Numbered from the stretch's first letter, positions 49,988 to 58,707 are shown. The stretch is DNA of 64,000 nt from Paraburkholderia sartisoli (GCF_900107685.1 NZ_FNRQ01000001.1:620001-684000), one strand, 5' to 3'. The notes: generated by a model not told the origin, from the letters alone. Numbers and translations: made by a program.

Positions 49988-52372
49988 ATGAGCATGACCC
50001 CATCGCCTGCCGCTTCGGAAGCGGAGCACGATTCCCACGACAACGCCCCCGAAGGCGATTCGCCTTCGACTGCACGCAGCTACATCGACGCGGTCCTCGA
50101 ACAGTCGTTTCGCCATCTGTTCGGGCCGACCGCCACGCCGGAGCAGCCGCGCCGGCACGACGTCGTTTCGATCTCGAAGCTGACGTCGGCACTCGCCGAA
50201 TACATCACGCCGGAAGAGATCAGGGACGTCAAGGCGGCCTTCCATTTCAGCGACGAGGCCCACCTCGGCCAGTATCGTCAAAGCGGCGAACCCTACATCA
50301 CGCATCCTGTTGCCGTCGCGGAAATCTGCGCGGGCTGGAAGCTCGACGCCCAGTCGATCATGGCGGCGCTGCTGCATGACGTGATGGAAGACCAGGGCGT
50401 GACCAAGGCGGAACTCGCCGAGCGCTTCGGCGCGAAGGTCGCGGAACTGGTCGACGGATTGTCGAAACTCGACAAGATGGAGTTTCGCAATCGCGAGGAA
50501 GCGCAGGCGGAAAACTTCCGCAAGATGCTGCTCGCGATGGCGCGCGACGTGCGCGTGATTCTCGTCAAGCTGGCCGACCGCCTGCACAACATGCGCACGC
50601 TCGGTGCGGTGCCGCATGAAAAGCGCCGTCGCGTGGCGCGTGAAACGCTCGATATTTACGCGCCGATTGCGCACCGGCTGGGCCTGAACAATACGTATCG
50701 CGAGCTGCAGGACCTGAGCTTCGCGAACTTCAACCCGCACCGGTACGCGACGCTCGAAAAGGCCGTCAAGGCGGCGCGCGGCAACCGTCGCGAAGTGGTC
50801 GGCAAGATCATGGAATCGGTGCAGCGCGCGATCGCCGATGCGAAGCTCGATGCCGAGGTCACCGGCCGCGAAAAGACCATCTTCAGCATCTACAAGAAGA
50901 TGCGCGACAAGCAGCTGTCGTTCTCGCAGGTGCTCGACGTGTACGGGTTCCGCGTGGTCGTCGAAAGCGCGCTCGAGTGCTACACCTGCATCGGCGCGCT
51001 GCATGCGCTCTACAAGCCGGTGCCGGGCAAGTTCAAGGATTACATCGCGATTCCGAAGGTCAACGGCTATCAGTCGCTGCACACCACGCTCGTCGGCCCG
51101 TTCGGCGCGCCGATCGAGTTCCAGGTGCGCACGCGCAAGATGCACGAGATCGCGGAAGCGGGCGTCGCCGCGCACTGGCTGTACAAGAACGGCAGCGCCG
51201 ATCTCAACGACGTGCAGAAGCGCGCGCATCAGTGGCTGAAGTCGCTGCTGGATATCCAGAGCGAAGCGGGCGATTCGAGCGAATTCCTCGAACACGTGAA
51301 GATCGACCTGTTCCCGGATGCGGTCTACGTGTTCACGCCGAAGTCGAAGATCATGGCGTTGCCGCGCGGCGCCACGGCACTCGACTTCGCGTATTCGATC
51401 CACAGCGACCTGGGCAACCAGTGCGTCGCGGTGAAGATCAACAATGAGCTGCTGCCGCTGCGCACGGAGCTGAAAAGCGGCGACATCGTCGAAGTCATTA
51501 CCGCGCCGTATTCGAAGCCGAATCCGGCGTGGCTCGGTTTCGTGCGCACGGGCAAGGCGCGTTCGGCGATCCGCCACTATCTGAAGACGATGCGGCTGAA
51601 CGAGTCGGTGCAGCTCGGCGAGCGTCTGGTCGATCAGGCGCTGAAGGGCTACGGCTTTGCACTGTCGGACGTGACGCCGGAAGTCTGGGAAAAGCTGGTG
51701 CTGTGGACCGGCAACAAGAACCGCCAGGAAATTTTCGCGGACATCGGCCTTGGCCGGCGCGTCGCGGCCGTGATGGCCAAGCGCATCGAGGTGCTGATGA
51801 GCGGGCGCGACGCCGACGACGATAGCCCGCGCCAGGAGTCCACTGGCTCACAGGCGCCGCCGCCGGTCGTGATCACAGGCACCGAAGGCATGTCGGTGCA
51901 GCTCTCGGCCTGCTGCCGCCCGATTCCGGGCGACGACATCATGGGCTACATCGGCATTGGCCTCGGCATGGCGATCCACACCACGGATTGCCGCGTCGCG
52001 CAGCGCATTCACCGCCGCGATCCGGGCCGCTGGATCGACGTCGCGTGGGCGCCGCAACCGGGGCGTCTCTTCGACGTCGCGATCAAGGTGCTGGTGAAGA
52101 ACACGAAGGGCGTGTTCGCCCGGGTCGCCGCCGACATCACGTCAGCCGACGCGAATATCGTCCACATCGCAATGGACGAAGACCTGTCGCAGGAGTCCAC
52201 CGTCCTGCGCTTCGTGATCCAGGTCAGCGACCGCGTACACCTCGCCAACGTCATGCGCCGCGTGCGTACGAACCCGGATGTGATGCGCATCGCGCGCGAG
52301 CGTCCGAGCGAGGAAGGCCATCATCGCCACGACGGCGGCATGCGCATCGACCGCGAACGCGCCGACTACTGA
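49988..52372 (+). CDS. spoT: Bifunctional (p)ppGpp synthetase/hydrolase SpoT
   Basis: Makes and degrades the alarmone (p)ppGpp. Residues: a variable 65-residue start, HD hydrolase (about 85-230, with LLHDVMED and KLADRLHNMRTL), synthetase (about 285-410, with DVYGFRVVVESALECY and PKVNGYQSLHTTL), TGS (about 435-500), helical domain and ACT (about 700-790). The intact HD motif indicates hydrolase function, so SpoT rather than RelA; the key synthetase residues are also present. At 794 residues it is slightly longer than E. coli SpoT (702). It follows rpoZ. Confidence 0.95.
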   Translation: MSMTPSPAASEAEHDSHDNAPEGDSPSTARSYIDAVLEQSFRHLFGPTATPEQPRRHDVVSISKLTSALAEYITPEEIRDVKAAFHFSDEAHLGQYRQSGEPYITHPVAVAEICAGWKLDAQSIMAALLHDVMEDQGVTKAELAERFGAKVAELVDGLSKLDKMEFRNREEAQAENFRKMLLAMARDVRVILVKLADRLHNMRTLGAVPHEKRRRVARETLDIYAPIAHRLGLNNTYRELQDLSFANFNPHRYATLEKAVKAARGNRREVVGKIMESVQRAIADAKLDAEVTGREKTIFSIYKKMRDKQLSFSQVLDVYGFRVVVESALECYTCIGALHALYKPVPGKFKDYIAIPKVNGYQSLHTTLVGPFGAPIEFQVRTRKMHEIAEAGVAAHWLYKNGSADLNDVQKRAHQWLKSLLDIQSEAGDSSEFLEHVKIDLFPDAVYVFTPKSKIMALPRGATALDFAYSIHSDLGNQCVAVKINNELLPLRTELKSGDIVEVITAPYSKPNPAWLGFVRTGKARSAIRHYLKTMRLNESVQLGERLVDQALKGYGFALSDVTPEVWEKLVLWTGNKNRQEIFADIGLGRRVAAVMAKRIEVLMSGRDADDDSPRQESTGSQAPPPVVITGTEGMSVQLSACCRPIPGDDIMGYIGIGLGMAIHTTDCRVAQRIHRRDPGRWIDVAWAPQPGRLFDVAIKVLVKNTKGVFARVAADITSADANIVHIAMDEDLSQESTVLRFVIQVSDRVHLANVMRRVRTNPDVMRIARERPSEEGHHRHDGGMRIDRERADY

Positions 52373-52438
52373 CCTTGAGCGCGTCTGAATCGGATGCGCG
52401 TGCATCTGCGGCTTACGGCGCTTCGAGAGGGAAATCCG

Positions 52439-52930
52439 ATGAACGTTGCTGATCTGACCGATGTCGCGCTCGATTACTGGGTGGCGCGAAGCCTCCACGA
52501 TTTTGTCCGCGAAATCCACTTCACCGACAGCGGCCGCACGGTTGCGATCCGCGGCACCGATCCCGGCCGTCCCTGGAATGGGCGGTTTACACCGTCGACC
52601 TCATGGGAAGCGGCGGCGCTCGTGCTCGACCGCGCGAAACAGCTGGAACTCTCGGCGGGCGCACACGGGACCGAGGCGCATTGTGTCGCTGATTTCGAGG
52701 GTGGATTGCGTACGGCGGAAGGGCGCGGGGAATCGACGCGGACCGCCTTGCTGCGGGCCTTCGTCGCGAGCCGCTTCGGCGACACGGTCGCCGACGACAT
52801 GCTGCGTCAGTCGCAGGCGCTGACGGGCGTGCATGTGGAGGTGATCGGCGAGGCGTTGGCGCCGCCCTCTGCCGAAGACGTGCCGACGCCGGACGGCCGC
52901 ATCGGCGATATCCAGTCGGCGCCGCGTTGA
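52439..52930 (+). CDS. DUF2591 / phage NinX-like protein
   Basis: A 163-residue protein. LTDVALDYWVARSLHDF near the N terminus, FTPSTSWEAAALVLDRAKQLEL in the middle and ALLRAFVASRFGDTVADDM near residues 115-133 match the NinX family, first named in lambdoid phages, present as a single chromosomal copy in many Burkholderia. Its function is unknown. ATG at 52439 has GAGAGGG upstream. It lies alone between spoT and the tRNA-Arg pair. Confidence 0.7.
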   Translation: MNVADLTDVALDYWVARSLHDFVREIHFTDSGRTVAIRGTDPGRPWNGRFTPSTSWEAAALVLDRAKQLELSAGAHGTEAHCVADFEGGLRTAEGRGESTRTALLRAFVASRFGDTVADDMLRQSQALTGVHVEVIGEALAPPSAEDVPTPDGRIGDIQSAPR

Positions 52931-52986
52931 TCGGGCGGGAACGGTGATGCGCAACCTGGCCGCCCATCGAGGCGGCGCACAAAAAC

Positions 52987-53014
52987 AAAGGGCCTTCCAG
53001 AAGGAAGGCCCTTT
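52987..53014 (-). terminator. Terminator of the first tRNA-Arg unit
   Basis: A perfect 12-bp stem, AAAGGGCCTTCC with its complement, loop AGAA; on the minus strand it is followed by U-rich sequence. It lies six bases past the tRNA 3' end. Confidence 0.85.
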
Positions 53015-53019
53015 ATAGG

Positions 53020-53096
53020 TGGTGCGGCTGGCAGGATTCGAACCCACGACCCCTTGGTTCGTAGCCAAGTACTCTATCCAACTGAGCTACAGCCGC
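53020..53096 (-). tRNA. tRNA-Arg(ACG), copy 1
   Basis: 77 bases with CCA encoded. The acceptor stem GCGGCTG pairs with CAGCCGC. The anticodon loop CTACGAA has ACG, read as ICG after deamination. Identical to copy 2 except for flanks; the units repeat every 169 bases. Confidence 0.96.
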
Positions 53097-53157
53097 ACGC
53101 GAAACAGGTAACGCTTGAATACTGACGTTTCGCCGTGCAAAAGCCGGTGAAACAAAA

Positions 53158-53180
53158 GGGCCTTCCCGGAGGAAGGCCCT
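53158..53180 (-). terminator. Terminator-like hairpin of the second tRNA-Arg unit
   Basis: AGGGCCTTCC with its complement around a short loop, U run on the minus strand. It closely resembles the hairpin at 52987-53014, supporting tandem duplication of a tRNA-plus-terminator unit. Confidence 0.75.
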
Positions 53181-53188
53181 CGAATAAG

Positions 53189-53265
53189 TGGTGCGGCTGG
53201 CAGGATTCGAACCCACGACCCCTTGGTTCGTAGCCAAGTACTCTATCCAACTGAGCTACAGCCGC
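53189..53265 (-). tRNA. tRNA-Arg(ACG), copy 2
   Basis: 77 bases with CCA encoded, identical to copy 1. It is promoter-proximal: TATAAT on the minus strand lies at 53279-53284 just upstream. Both copies may come from one transcript. Confidence 0.96.
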
Positions 53266-53382
53266 ACGCAGAAACGGGATTATAGCAAAGCCTCGAAAAA
53301 AGGGAAGCCACAAACGCCAATTTGTCTCATTATCCTTGTTATGTATCCTTGATGGACGGGGCTCAGCCCGCTTCGAAGCACC

Positions 53383-53952
53383 ATGAACAAAGCCTTTGTC
53401 AAAGAGTCGACCGACGATCTGGACGACGACGCCGATGCCGCCCAGCCTGAGATTCCCGCAGGTGCGAAGAACTACATCACGCCCGCCGGCTACCGGCGTC
53501 TGCGTGACGAGCTGCTGCATCTGATCGACGAGGCGCGTCCGGAGGTCGTGAAGCTGGTGTCGTGGGCGGCGTCGAACGGCGACCGCTCCGAAAACGGCGA
53601 TTACATCTACGGCAAGCGGCGTCTGCGCGAGATCGACCGGCGCATCCGCTTTCTGACGAAGCGCCTCGATCTGGCGGAAGTCGTCGACAGCAGCCGGCAG
53701 GAGAGCATTGACCAGGTGTTTTTCGGGGCGAGCGTCGACTACGGGACCGAAGACGGCGAAATGCACACGGTGACGATCGTCGGCGTGGATGAGGTCAATC
53801 TGGACATCGGGCACGTGAGCTGGGTTTCGCCCATTGCGCGCGCGCTGCTGAAGGCGCGAATCGGCGACGAGGTCACGCTGCACACGCCCGCGGGGCCCGA
53901 GCCCATCGATGTGCTCGACGTCCGCTATCCGCCGCCGGACACGGGCGGGTAA
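53383..53952 (+). CDS. greB: Transcription elongation factor GreB
   Basis: Enters the secondary channel of RNA polymerase and stimulates cleavage of backtracked RNA. The coiled coil carries the tip acidic residues in SNGDRSENGDYIYGKRRLREIDRRI (near 66-90); the C-terminal FKBP-like domain has VFFGASVDYG and GHVSWVSPIARALLKARIGDEV. YITPAGYRRLRDELLHL is the start of the conserved part. At 189 residues it is about 30 longer than E. coli GreB, through an acidic N-terminal extension. Confidence 0.94.
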   Translation: MNKAFVKESTDDLDDDADAAQPEIPAGAKNYITPAGYRRLRDELLHLIDEARPEVVKLVSWAASNGDRSENGDYIYGKRRLREIDRRIRFLTKRLDLAEVVDSSRQESIDQVFFGASVDYGTEDGEMHTVTIVGVDEVNLDIGHVSWVSPIARALLKARIGDEVTLHTPAGPEPIDVLDVRYPPPDTGG

Positions 53953-54001
53953 GCTGTTGCGACGCCGGTGTCGATGATGACAGGATGCCAGCGCCAATAA
54001 A

Positions 54002-54025
54002 AAAGGCGCCGAAACCGGCGCCTTT
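54002..54025. terminator. Bidirectional terminator between greB and the porin gene
   Basis: AAAGGCGCCG (54002-54011) and its exact complement (54016-54025) enclose loop AAAC, with A residues before and T residues within. It sits between two convergent stops. Confidence 0.85.
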
Positions 54026-54051
54026 CAATACTGCGGATACTACCTGACAGC

Positions 54052-55197
54052 TTAGAAGCGGTGACGCAGACCCGCCGTCACAGCGATTTGCTTGTTGTTG
54101 CCAGAAGCGTTCAGGCCGTTGATGTCTGCATTGACGCCAGAGCCTTCGTTGACTTGCTGGTATTCGCCTTGCAGATACACGTCCGTGCGCTTCGACAGCG
54201 AGTAGGCGGTTTGCAGGTTGAACTGGTTCCAGTGCGGGCTCGTGCCTTCCAGGTTGCCACGCGTGTACGTGTACGAACCGGCGATGCTGAGCGCCGGCGT
54301 CAGAGCGTAACGTGCGTTGGCTTCGAAGTTCTGGAAGCGTGCGCTGTCGCCGTTCGTGGCGATGCCGCCCGACACGCCCGACGCACCTGCGCCGATGCCA
54401 GCGAGACCGTGCAGGTTCGTTTGCGAGTACACGAGGCCAGCCGTTGCCGGGCCGAACGTGTAGCTTGCACCTGCACCCCACGTTTGCTGACGGGCAGCGA
54501 AGAACGTGTTGTCGCTCGACACCGCGCCACCCGAGTTGAACGCTGCAGCTGCGCTCGTTGCGCCGTTGCTGTTCAGTTGCAGGTAAGCCGCGCCGACGTT
54601 CAGGCCGCCGTAGTTATACGATGCACCGGCGCTGTATGCGCGGTTGTTCGCAAAGCCGTCTGCCTGGTTCGAGAAGCCATACAACGCGCCGAACTTGAAG
54701 CCGCCGTAAGCCGCGCTCTGGTACTTGACCGAGTTGTTCACGCGGAACGAGTTGTTCAGGTTGTCGTTGTCGAACGGGTGGGCGAACTGCGTGCCGCCGT
54801 ATTGCGTGCCGGTCAGCGACAGCGGGCCGACGTAGTCAACCATGCTGTCGTATTGACGGCCGAGCGTCACGGAACCGAACTGGTTGCTCGACAGGCCAAC
54901 GAAAGCCTGACGGCCGAATTCACGCTGGCCTTGCTTCAGCGTGCCGTCGTTGATGCCGAAGCCATTTTCCAACGTGAAGATGGCCTTCAGACCGCCGCCC
55001 AGATCTTCCGCACCGCGCAGGCCCCAGCGGCTGCCGTTCACCGCGCCGCTCGTTTCCTGCCAGTTGCTGTGACCGCCCTGGTTGTTCGTGTAGGTGATGC
55101 CTGCGTCGATCAAGCCGTACAGCGTGACGCTGCTTTGTGCATGAGCGGCAGTGGCGAAAACGCCCGACAGGGCCGCGACCATGAGTGTCTTTTTCAT
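54052..55197 (-). CDS. General outer-membrane porin (Burkholderia OmpC-like, porin_4 family)
   Basis: A trimeric 16-strand beta-barrel for passive uptake of small solutes. The 381-residue product has a signal peptide MKKTLMVAALSGVFATAAHA, cleaved before QSSVTLYGLIDAG, the standard start of this family. Internal RQAFVGLSSNQFGSVTLGRQY carries the constriction-loop boundary, and the C terminus is an aromatic Phe, needed for BAM recognition. ATG at 55197 is supported by GGAG upstream. A 530-base region upstream contains a likely divergent small RNA. Confidence 0.94.
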   Translation of the reverse strand: MKKTLMVAALSGVFATAAHAQSSVTLYGLIDAGITYTNNQGGHSNWQETSGAVNGSRWGLRGAEDLGGGLKAIFTLENGFGINDGTLKQGQREFGRQAFVGLSSNQFGSVTLGRQYDSMVDYVGPLSLTGTQYGGTQFAHPFDNDNLNNSFRVNNSVKYQSAAYGGFKFGALYGFSNQADGFANNRAYSAGASYNYGGLNVGAAYLQLNSNGATSAAAAFNSGGAVSSDNTFFAARQQTWGAGASYTFGPATAGLVYSQTNLHGLAGIGAGASGVSGGIATNGDSARFQNFEANARYALTPALSIAGSYTYTRGNLEGTSPHWNQFNLQTAYSLSKRTDVYLQGEYQQVNEGSGVNADINGLNASGNNKQIAVTAGLRHRF

Positions 55198-55615
55198 CTT
55201 TGTAACTCCGAGAACAGGATGGGCTTTGGAAACCCAGGCTTCAAGGAAACGATCACGCAACGCTGCGAGAGGCGGAATGCACGTGAAAACGCGCCATAGG
55301 ACAAGCACGTTTGTTTCCGGGACAGCCAAAGTGTAAGTACGGGAGTTGTGATGCGCTCGTTCCGAAATCCACAATAAAGTATTCCGGGATCGGAAATGAT
55401 ATTGGGCCCCGGCTAAAGCCTTGCTGGTAAAGGCTCGAGGGGTTTCTTCGCGATAGAGGGGTGTGATGTCAACCTGATGGCGTTGTGCAATTGCTACAGC
55501 AAAAGTCGCCAAAAAACTACAACGATCATCTAAAACCGTAATTGTTGCAGTTTTTGAAATAGACGGTTGCTGTTATTGCGACTAATCGCATTCCAACGCG
55601 GCGCTATACTCAAAT
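55198..55615. other. Porin promoter region
   Basis: About 420 bases between the porin start and the small RNA candidate. The part from 55500 to 55600 is AT-rich, unusual for this genome, and likely contains promoters and regulator sites for both. No coding sequence is recognised. Confidence 0.45.
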
Positions 55616-55701
55616 TTCTGCTTTTCGAAGCAGACTTTTTCGTTGATGAAAAAGATCTCCAAACCTTTGTCGGCGCGGCCTTCCAGCCGCGCTCTTTTTT
55701 T
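55616..55701 (+). ncRNA. Candidate small RNA divergent from the porin gene
   Basis: An 86-base segment with three consecutive perfect hairpins: TCTGCTT-TTCG-AAGCAGA (55617-55634), CTTTTTC-GTTGAT-GAAAAAG (55635-55654), and GCGCGGC-CTTCCA-GCCGCGC (55673-55692) followed by a run of seven T residues (55695-55701). TATACT at 55605-55610 is a good -10 element; no strong -35 is seen. No protein is encoded on this strand, so the terminator implies a non-coding transcript. The unpaired stretch 55655-55672 would be free to base-pair. It is divergent from a porin gene, as micF is from ompC in E. coli. Confidence 0.65.
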
Positions 55702-55726
55702 GTCCCGCCGTTCTGCACTTTCCTTC

Positions 55727-55984
55727 CTAGCCAGCCCCGGTTGGCACCGGATCCGCTTCGTCGAACCCGAAGCTGGCATGCACGCTCCAATCTTCCATGA
55801 CGTAACGACGTGCGTCCATAGGGGAAGACAGCAGGTTCTGCCAGTGATCGCCGTGCCACGCGGGATCGGGGTCGAACGCGAATGCAGAAGAATCCGCCGC
55901 TGCCGTGGTCTTTTCCGGAGGTACGGACGACGGTTGAGAATGAAACAGCCAGTTGGCCAGCCGTCCGGATTGCTTGAAAAACAT
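55727..55984 (-). CDS. Small hypothetical protein, 85 residues
   Basis: Starts MFFKQSGRLANWLFHSQPSS at ATG 55984, behind GGGAG correctly spaced. The sequence is rich in Asp, Trp, Phe and Ser toward the end (AWHGDHWQNLL, YVMEDWSVHASFGFDEADPVP), giving an acidic C terminus. No signal peptide, membrane segment or known domain is visible. Other reading frames overlapping this stretch are arginine-rich and unlikely. Function unknown. Confidence 0.6.
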   Translation of the reverse strand: MFFKQSGRLANWLFHSQPSSVPPEKTTAAADSSAFAFDPDPAWHGDHWQNLLSSPMDARRYVMEDWSVHASFGFDEADPVPTGAG

Positions 55985-56224
55985 GGCGATCTCCCATTGC
56001 GTGATGCATGACTCCGATCGTGATGTGAATGTATTACATGAACAACCCGGATAAACACTTACCAAAAACACTATTTGTTACATAACGGAAATTTTTCCCG
56101 GATTTTCGTATGCAATTTTTTGAAAAAGTAATATTGACCGGGCTCTTTAAAATGCGTTTTGAATTATGTGACTGCTTCACTCCTGTTTTGATATCGAGCT
56201 GTCAGGCAATTGCCTGGATTTCTC
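55985..56224. other. AT-rich region upstream of the cold-shock gene
   Basis: About 240 AT-rich bases with a small palindrome ATGTATTACAT (56029-56039) and TTGTTACATAAC nearby. It probably holds promoters for both flanking genes. No gene is recognised. Confidence 0.4.
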
Positions 56225-56254
56225 TTGACGGCTTCTCATCGTTCCCCGTATAAC
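56225..56254 (+). promoter_or_regulatory. Promoter of the cold-shock gene
   Basis: TTGACG (56225-56230), an 18-base spacer and TATAAC (56249-56254). The start near 56261 gives a leader of about 95 bases before the ATG; long leaders that refold in the cold are typical of csp genes. Confidence 0.6.
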
Positions 56255-56355
56255 GGCAAAGCTGAATTCCGGAGCTGGATGTGTAGTTGGCAGGCCCATG
56301 GAATTGGCATAAAGGGTATTACCCGTTTTACTTTAAATCTAGAGGGAACTGGAAT

Positions 56356-56559
56356 ATGGAAACCGGTATCGTCAAATGGTTTAACGATGCTAAGGGATTT
56401 GGATTCATCACGGCTGATTCGGGCGGCGAAGACCTGTTCGCGCATTTCTCGGAAATCCGCTCGGAAGGATTCAAGTCGCTGAAAGAAAATCAGCGCGTGT
56501 CCTTTGAGGTGAAGGCCGGGCCGAAGGGCAAGCAGGCTGCAAACATTCAACCGCTGTAA
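56356..56559 (+). CDS. cspA: Cold-shock protein, CspA family
   Basis: A 67-residue single-stranded nucleic acid chaperone. [15 protein letters not shown] (RNP1 motif KGFGFI) and DLFAHFSEI (RNP2-like) are intact. ATG at 56356 is preceded by AGAGGGA. Burkholderia genomes carry several csp genes; which is truly cold-inducible cannot be told. A classic terminator follows. Confidence 0.93.
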   Translation: METGIVKWFNDAKGFGFITADSGGEDLFAHFSEIRSEGFKSLKENQRVSFEVKAGPKGKQAANIQPL

Positions 56560-56596
56560 GCCGCGGTGCGCCGCGCGCAAGCGCTGTGGCGATCTC

Positions 56597-56629
56597 AAAA
56601 GCCCTCCCACGCAGAGGGCTTTTTTTATT
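56597..56629 (+). terminator. Terminator of the cold-shock gene
   Basis: AAAAGCCCTC (56597-56606) pairs with GAGGGCTTTT (56614-56623) and runs into a T tract. It lies 37 bases past the stop. Confidence 0.9.
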
Positions 56630-56837
56630 GGCGTCGGCTGTGGGGTTTTAACTGGAATTAAAGAATGCTTTTTGCCGGGCTGGTTTATAAACTCTGGATG
56701 CGGGCGACGGATGTTTAAAAGCCATGGGCGTGCGGAGTTTTTATTCGCCGGGCAATCAGGCAAAATTTCCCGCCGCAATCCTGCTGATCCGCCAACTGGT
56801 GCATACTTGCGCGAAGCTACGCCTGGAACGCATTCCA

Positions 56838-57995
56838 ATGTCTGAACAGTATCTGGCGGTTCCCGCCATCGATGTGCCCATTGTCTTTGTCGACCTCGAA
56901 ACCACTGGCGGGTCGGTGGGCGAGCACCGGATTACCGAAGTCGGCGTAGTCGAAGTGGGGCCGCAAGGCGTTTCGCGCTGGAGCACGCTGGTCGATCCGC
57001 AACAACCCATTCCGCCTTTTATCCAGCAACTCACCGGCATCACCGACGCGATGGTGCGTGGCGCGCCGACGTTCGAGTCGATTGCGCCCGCGCTGTTCGA
57101 GCGCCTGAAGGGCAGACTCTTCGTCGCGCATAACGCCAGTTTCGACCGTGGTTTCCTGCGCGGCGAATTCGCGCGCGTGGGGCTGACGTTCAATCCGGAC
57201 GTGCTTTGCACGGTGCGACTGTCGCGCGCGCTGTTTCCGGCCGAGAAGCGGCATGGTCTGGACGCGCTGGTTCAGCGGCATGCGCTCGTGCCCTCCGATC
57301 GCCATCGTGCGCTGGCGGACGCCGATCTGCTCTGGCAATTCTGGCAGCGTCTGCATAGCCTCGTGCCGGTGGACGCGCTGCGCACGCAGATCGAGCGCAC
57401 CACACGCAAATTCCAGCTTGCTGGCGACATCACCGAAGACCTGCTCGACACCGCGCCGGCTGGCTGCGGCGTCTATGCGTTCTATGGCGAAGACGACCTG
57501 CCACTCTTTGTCGGACGGAGCGTGCGCGTCCGTCAGCGGGTGCGGGCGCATCTCACGGCAGAGCGGCGTTCAGCGAAGGACATGCGTCTCGCGCAGCTGG
57601 TGCGGCGCGTCGAATGGTGTGCGACGGGTGGTGAGCTTGGCGCGTTGCTCGCCGAGGCGCAGTGGATCGCGACGTTGCGCCCGCGGCATAACCGGGCGCC
57701 GCGCGTGGGCCGGGCCGATCCCGTCGACGCGCCCTGGCCGTTCAGCGGTCCAGTCTTCTTCGAGGAGCGCGATGCGCAATCGCAGGCCACGGCGTTTCAT
57801 GTGATCGACCGCTGGCGCTATCTCGGCGGGGCGGCGACGCAGAAGGAGGCCGCTTCGCTGGTCGTGCCAGGCATTGCCGGGGCGTTCGAACTGTCGACGT
57901 ACCGCATCCTCCAGACGCATCTCGAGCGCGGCCTCGCGGTGTCGCTGCTGGGCGCGCCGGCGCCGCCCGTTTCGAGCGACGCCGCCACCGTCTAG
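56838..57995 (+). CDS. Exonuclease (DEDDh, epsilon-like) fused to GIY-YIG endonuclease domain
   Basis: A 385-residue two-domain nuclease. Residues about 10-180 are a DnaQ-type 3'-5' exonuclease: FVDLETTGGSVGEHRITEVG supplies the Asp-Glu pair, FVAHNASFDRGFLRGEF the second Asp, and HRALADADLLWQF the catalytic His and last Asp. Residues about 210-300 are a GIY-YIG domain like that of UvrC and Cho: GCGVYAFYGEDDLPLFVGRS, then RVRAHL. This fusion is found in many Proteobacteria and is thought to act in DNA repair. ATG at 56838 gives the conserved start; it stands behind a 210-base gap after cspA. Confidence 0.9.
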   Translation: MSEQYLAVPAIDVPIVFVDLETTGGSVGEHRITEVGVVEVGPQGVSRWSTLVDPQQPIPPFIQQLTGITDAMVRGAPTFESIAPALFERLKGRLFVAHNASFDRGFLRGEFARVGLTFNPDVLCTVRLSRALFPAEKRHGLDALVQRHALVPSDRHRALADADLLWQFWQRLHSLVPVDALRTQIERTTRKFQLAGDITEDLLDTAPAGCGVYAFYGEDDLPLFVGRSVRVRQRVRAHLTAERRSAKDMRLAQLVRRVEWCATGGELGALLAEAQWIATLRPRHNRAPRVGRADPVDAPWPFSGPVFFEERDAQSQATAFHVIDRWRYLGGAATQKEAASLVVPGIAGAFELSTYRILQTHLERGLAVSLLGAPAPPVSSDAATV

Positions 57996-58588
57996 CCCGT
58001 CGCGCCGACGCCGCCCGATTCACACACGTGCGAGAGCGCATGCGTCAGCGCGCTCGAATGCGCGGCGTCGTAGCGCGTCAACGACTTCCAGTTTGCAATG
58101 CCCTGCGCGACCCGCGACGGACAGTCCGCTGCACCGCGTAGCGGCTGCACGCGCGCGAGGCCAGCCATCATTGACTGCGTCAGCCGGTCCAACTGGGGAC
58201 GCGTGCTGGTGGCGAGGTCTGGTGCGGCGCCAGCCGGCGGCTGGCCGTTGCGCCATGCGTCGAACAGCGCATTCTGCACGTCCTTGCTGGCATCGATCTG
58301 ATCCCGGAAGAACGCTTGCGCGAACGCCGGATCGACGTTCGCGGCTACCGCGCGCTTCGCAACATCGGCGAGTAGCGCGTTTTCGCGCGGCGTGTCGGTG
58401 ATCGGCTGATGCGTTGCCCACTTGTAACGCGCAACCGGTTCCGCCAGCGCAAGACGTTGCGATGCAAGCGCGATGAGATTGGTGAGCGCAGTGTCATCGC
58501 CATCGGCGGAGGCGGGAAGCGGTGCGACGGCGAGCGTGGTCGCGAGCAGCGTCGCGCAGAGCGCGCCAGCGCGTTTCAGAAGTGCCAT
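57992..58588 (-). CDS. Secreted chorismate mutase (AroQ-gamma)
   Basis: A 198-residue periplasmic enzyme of the all-helical AroQ class, gamma subgroup, converting chorismate to prephenate outside the cytosol. The N terminus has a cleavable signal ending PLPASA. LTNLIALASQRLALAEPVARYKW near residues 35-57 holds the catalytic Arg and Lys; FRDQIDASKDVQNALF near 92-107 gives the next conserved residues. Why bacteria need a periplasmic form is not clear. Its stop overlaps the end of the convergent exonuclease gene by four bases. Confidence 0.85.
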   Translation of the reverse strand: MALLKRAGALCATLLATTLAVAPLPASADGDDTALTNLIALASQRLALAEPVARYKWATHQPITDTPRENALLADVAKRAVAANVDPAFAQAFFRDQIDASKDVQNALFDAWRNGQPPAGAAPDLATSTRPQLDRLTQSMMAGLARVQPLRGAADCPSRVAQGIANWKSLTRYDAAHSSALTHALSHVCESGGVGATG

Positions 58589-58679
58589 GAGTGGATAGCG
58601 GGCCGGGAGGCCAGAATGGAAACAGCAGAAGAGTAGACCATCAGCGCACCGGCGCGGTCAAATCGACGCGCGCAACCCT

Positions 58680-58707
58680 GCGCGCCGGGTGTCGCAACCC
58701 GGCGCGC
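58680..58707 (-). terminator. Perfect hairpin downstream of the 49-residue gene
   Basis: GCGCGCCGGGT (58680-58690) and its exact complement (58697-58707) enclose a 6-base loop. The U run is absent, so it may be a weak terminator or a REP-like element. The surrounding 58710-58830 bases contain more CGCG-rich short repeats. Confidence 0.5.

Noticed and set aside
55530-56009. A 159-residue minus-strand frame across the small RNA region
   Set aside because: It runs through the hairpins and terminator, is Arg/Ser-rich and lacks a good start; the 85-residue frame at 55727-55984 has a good ribosome site.
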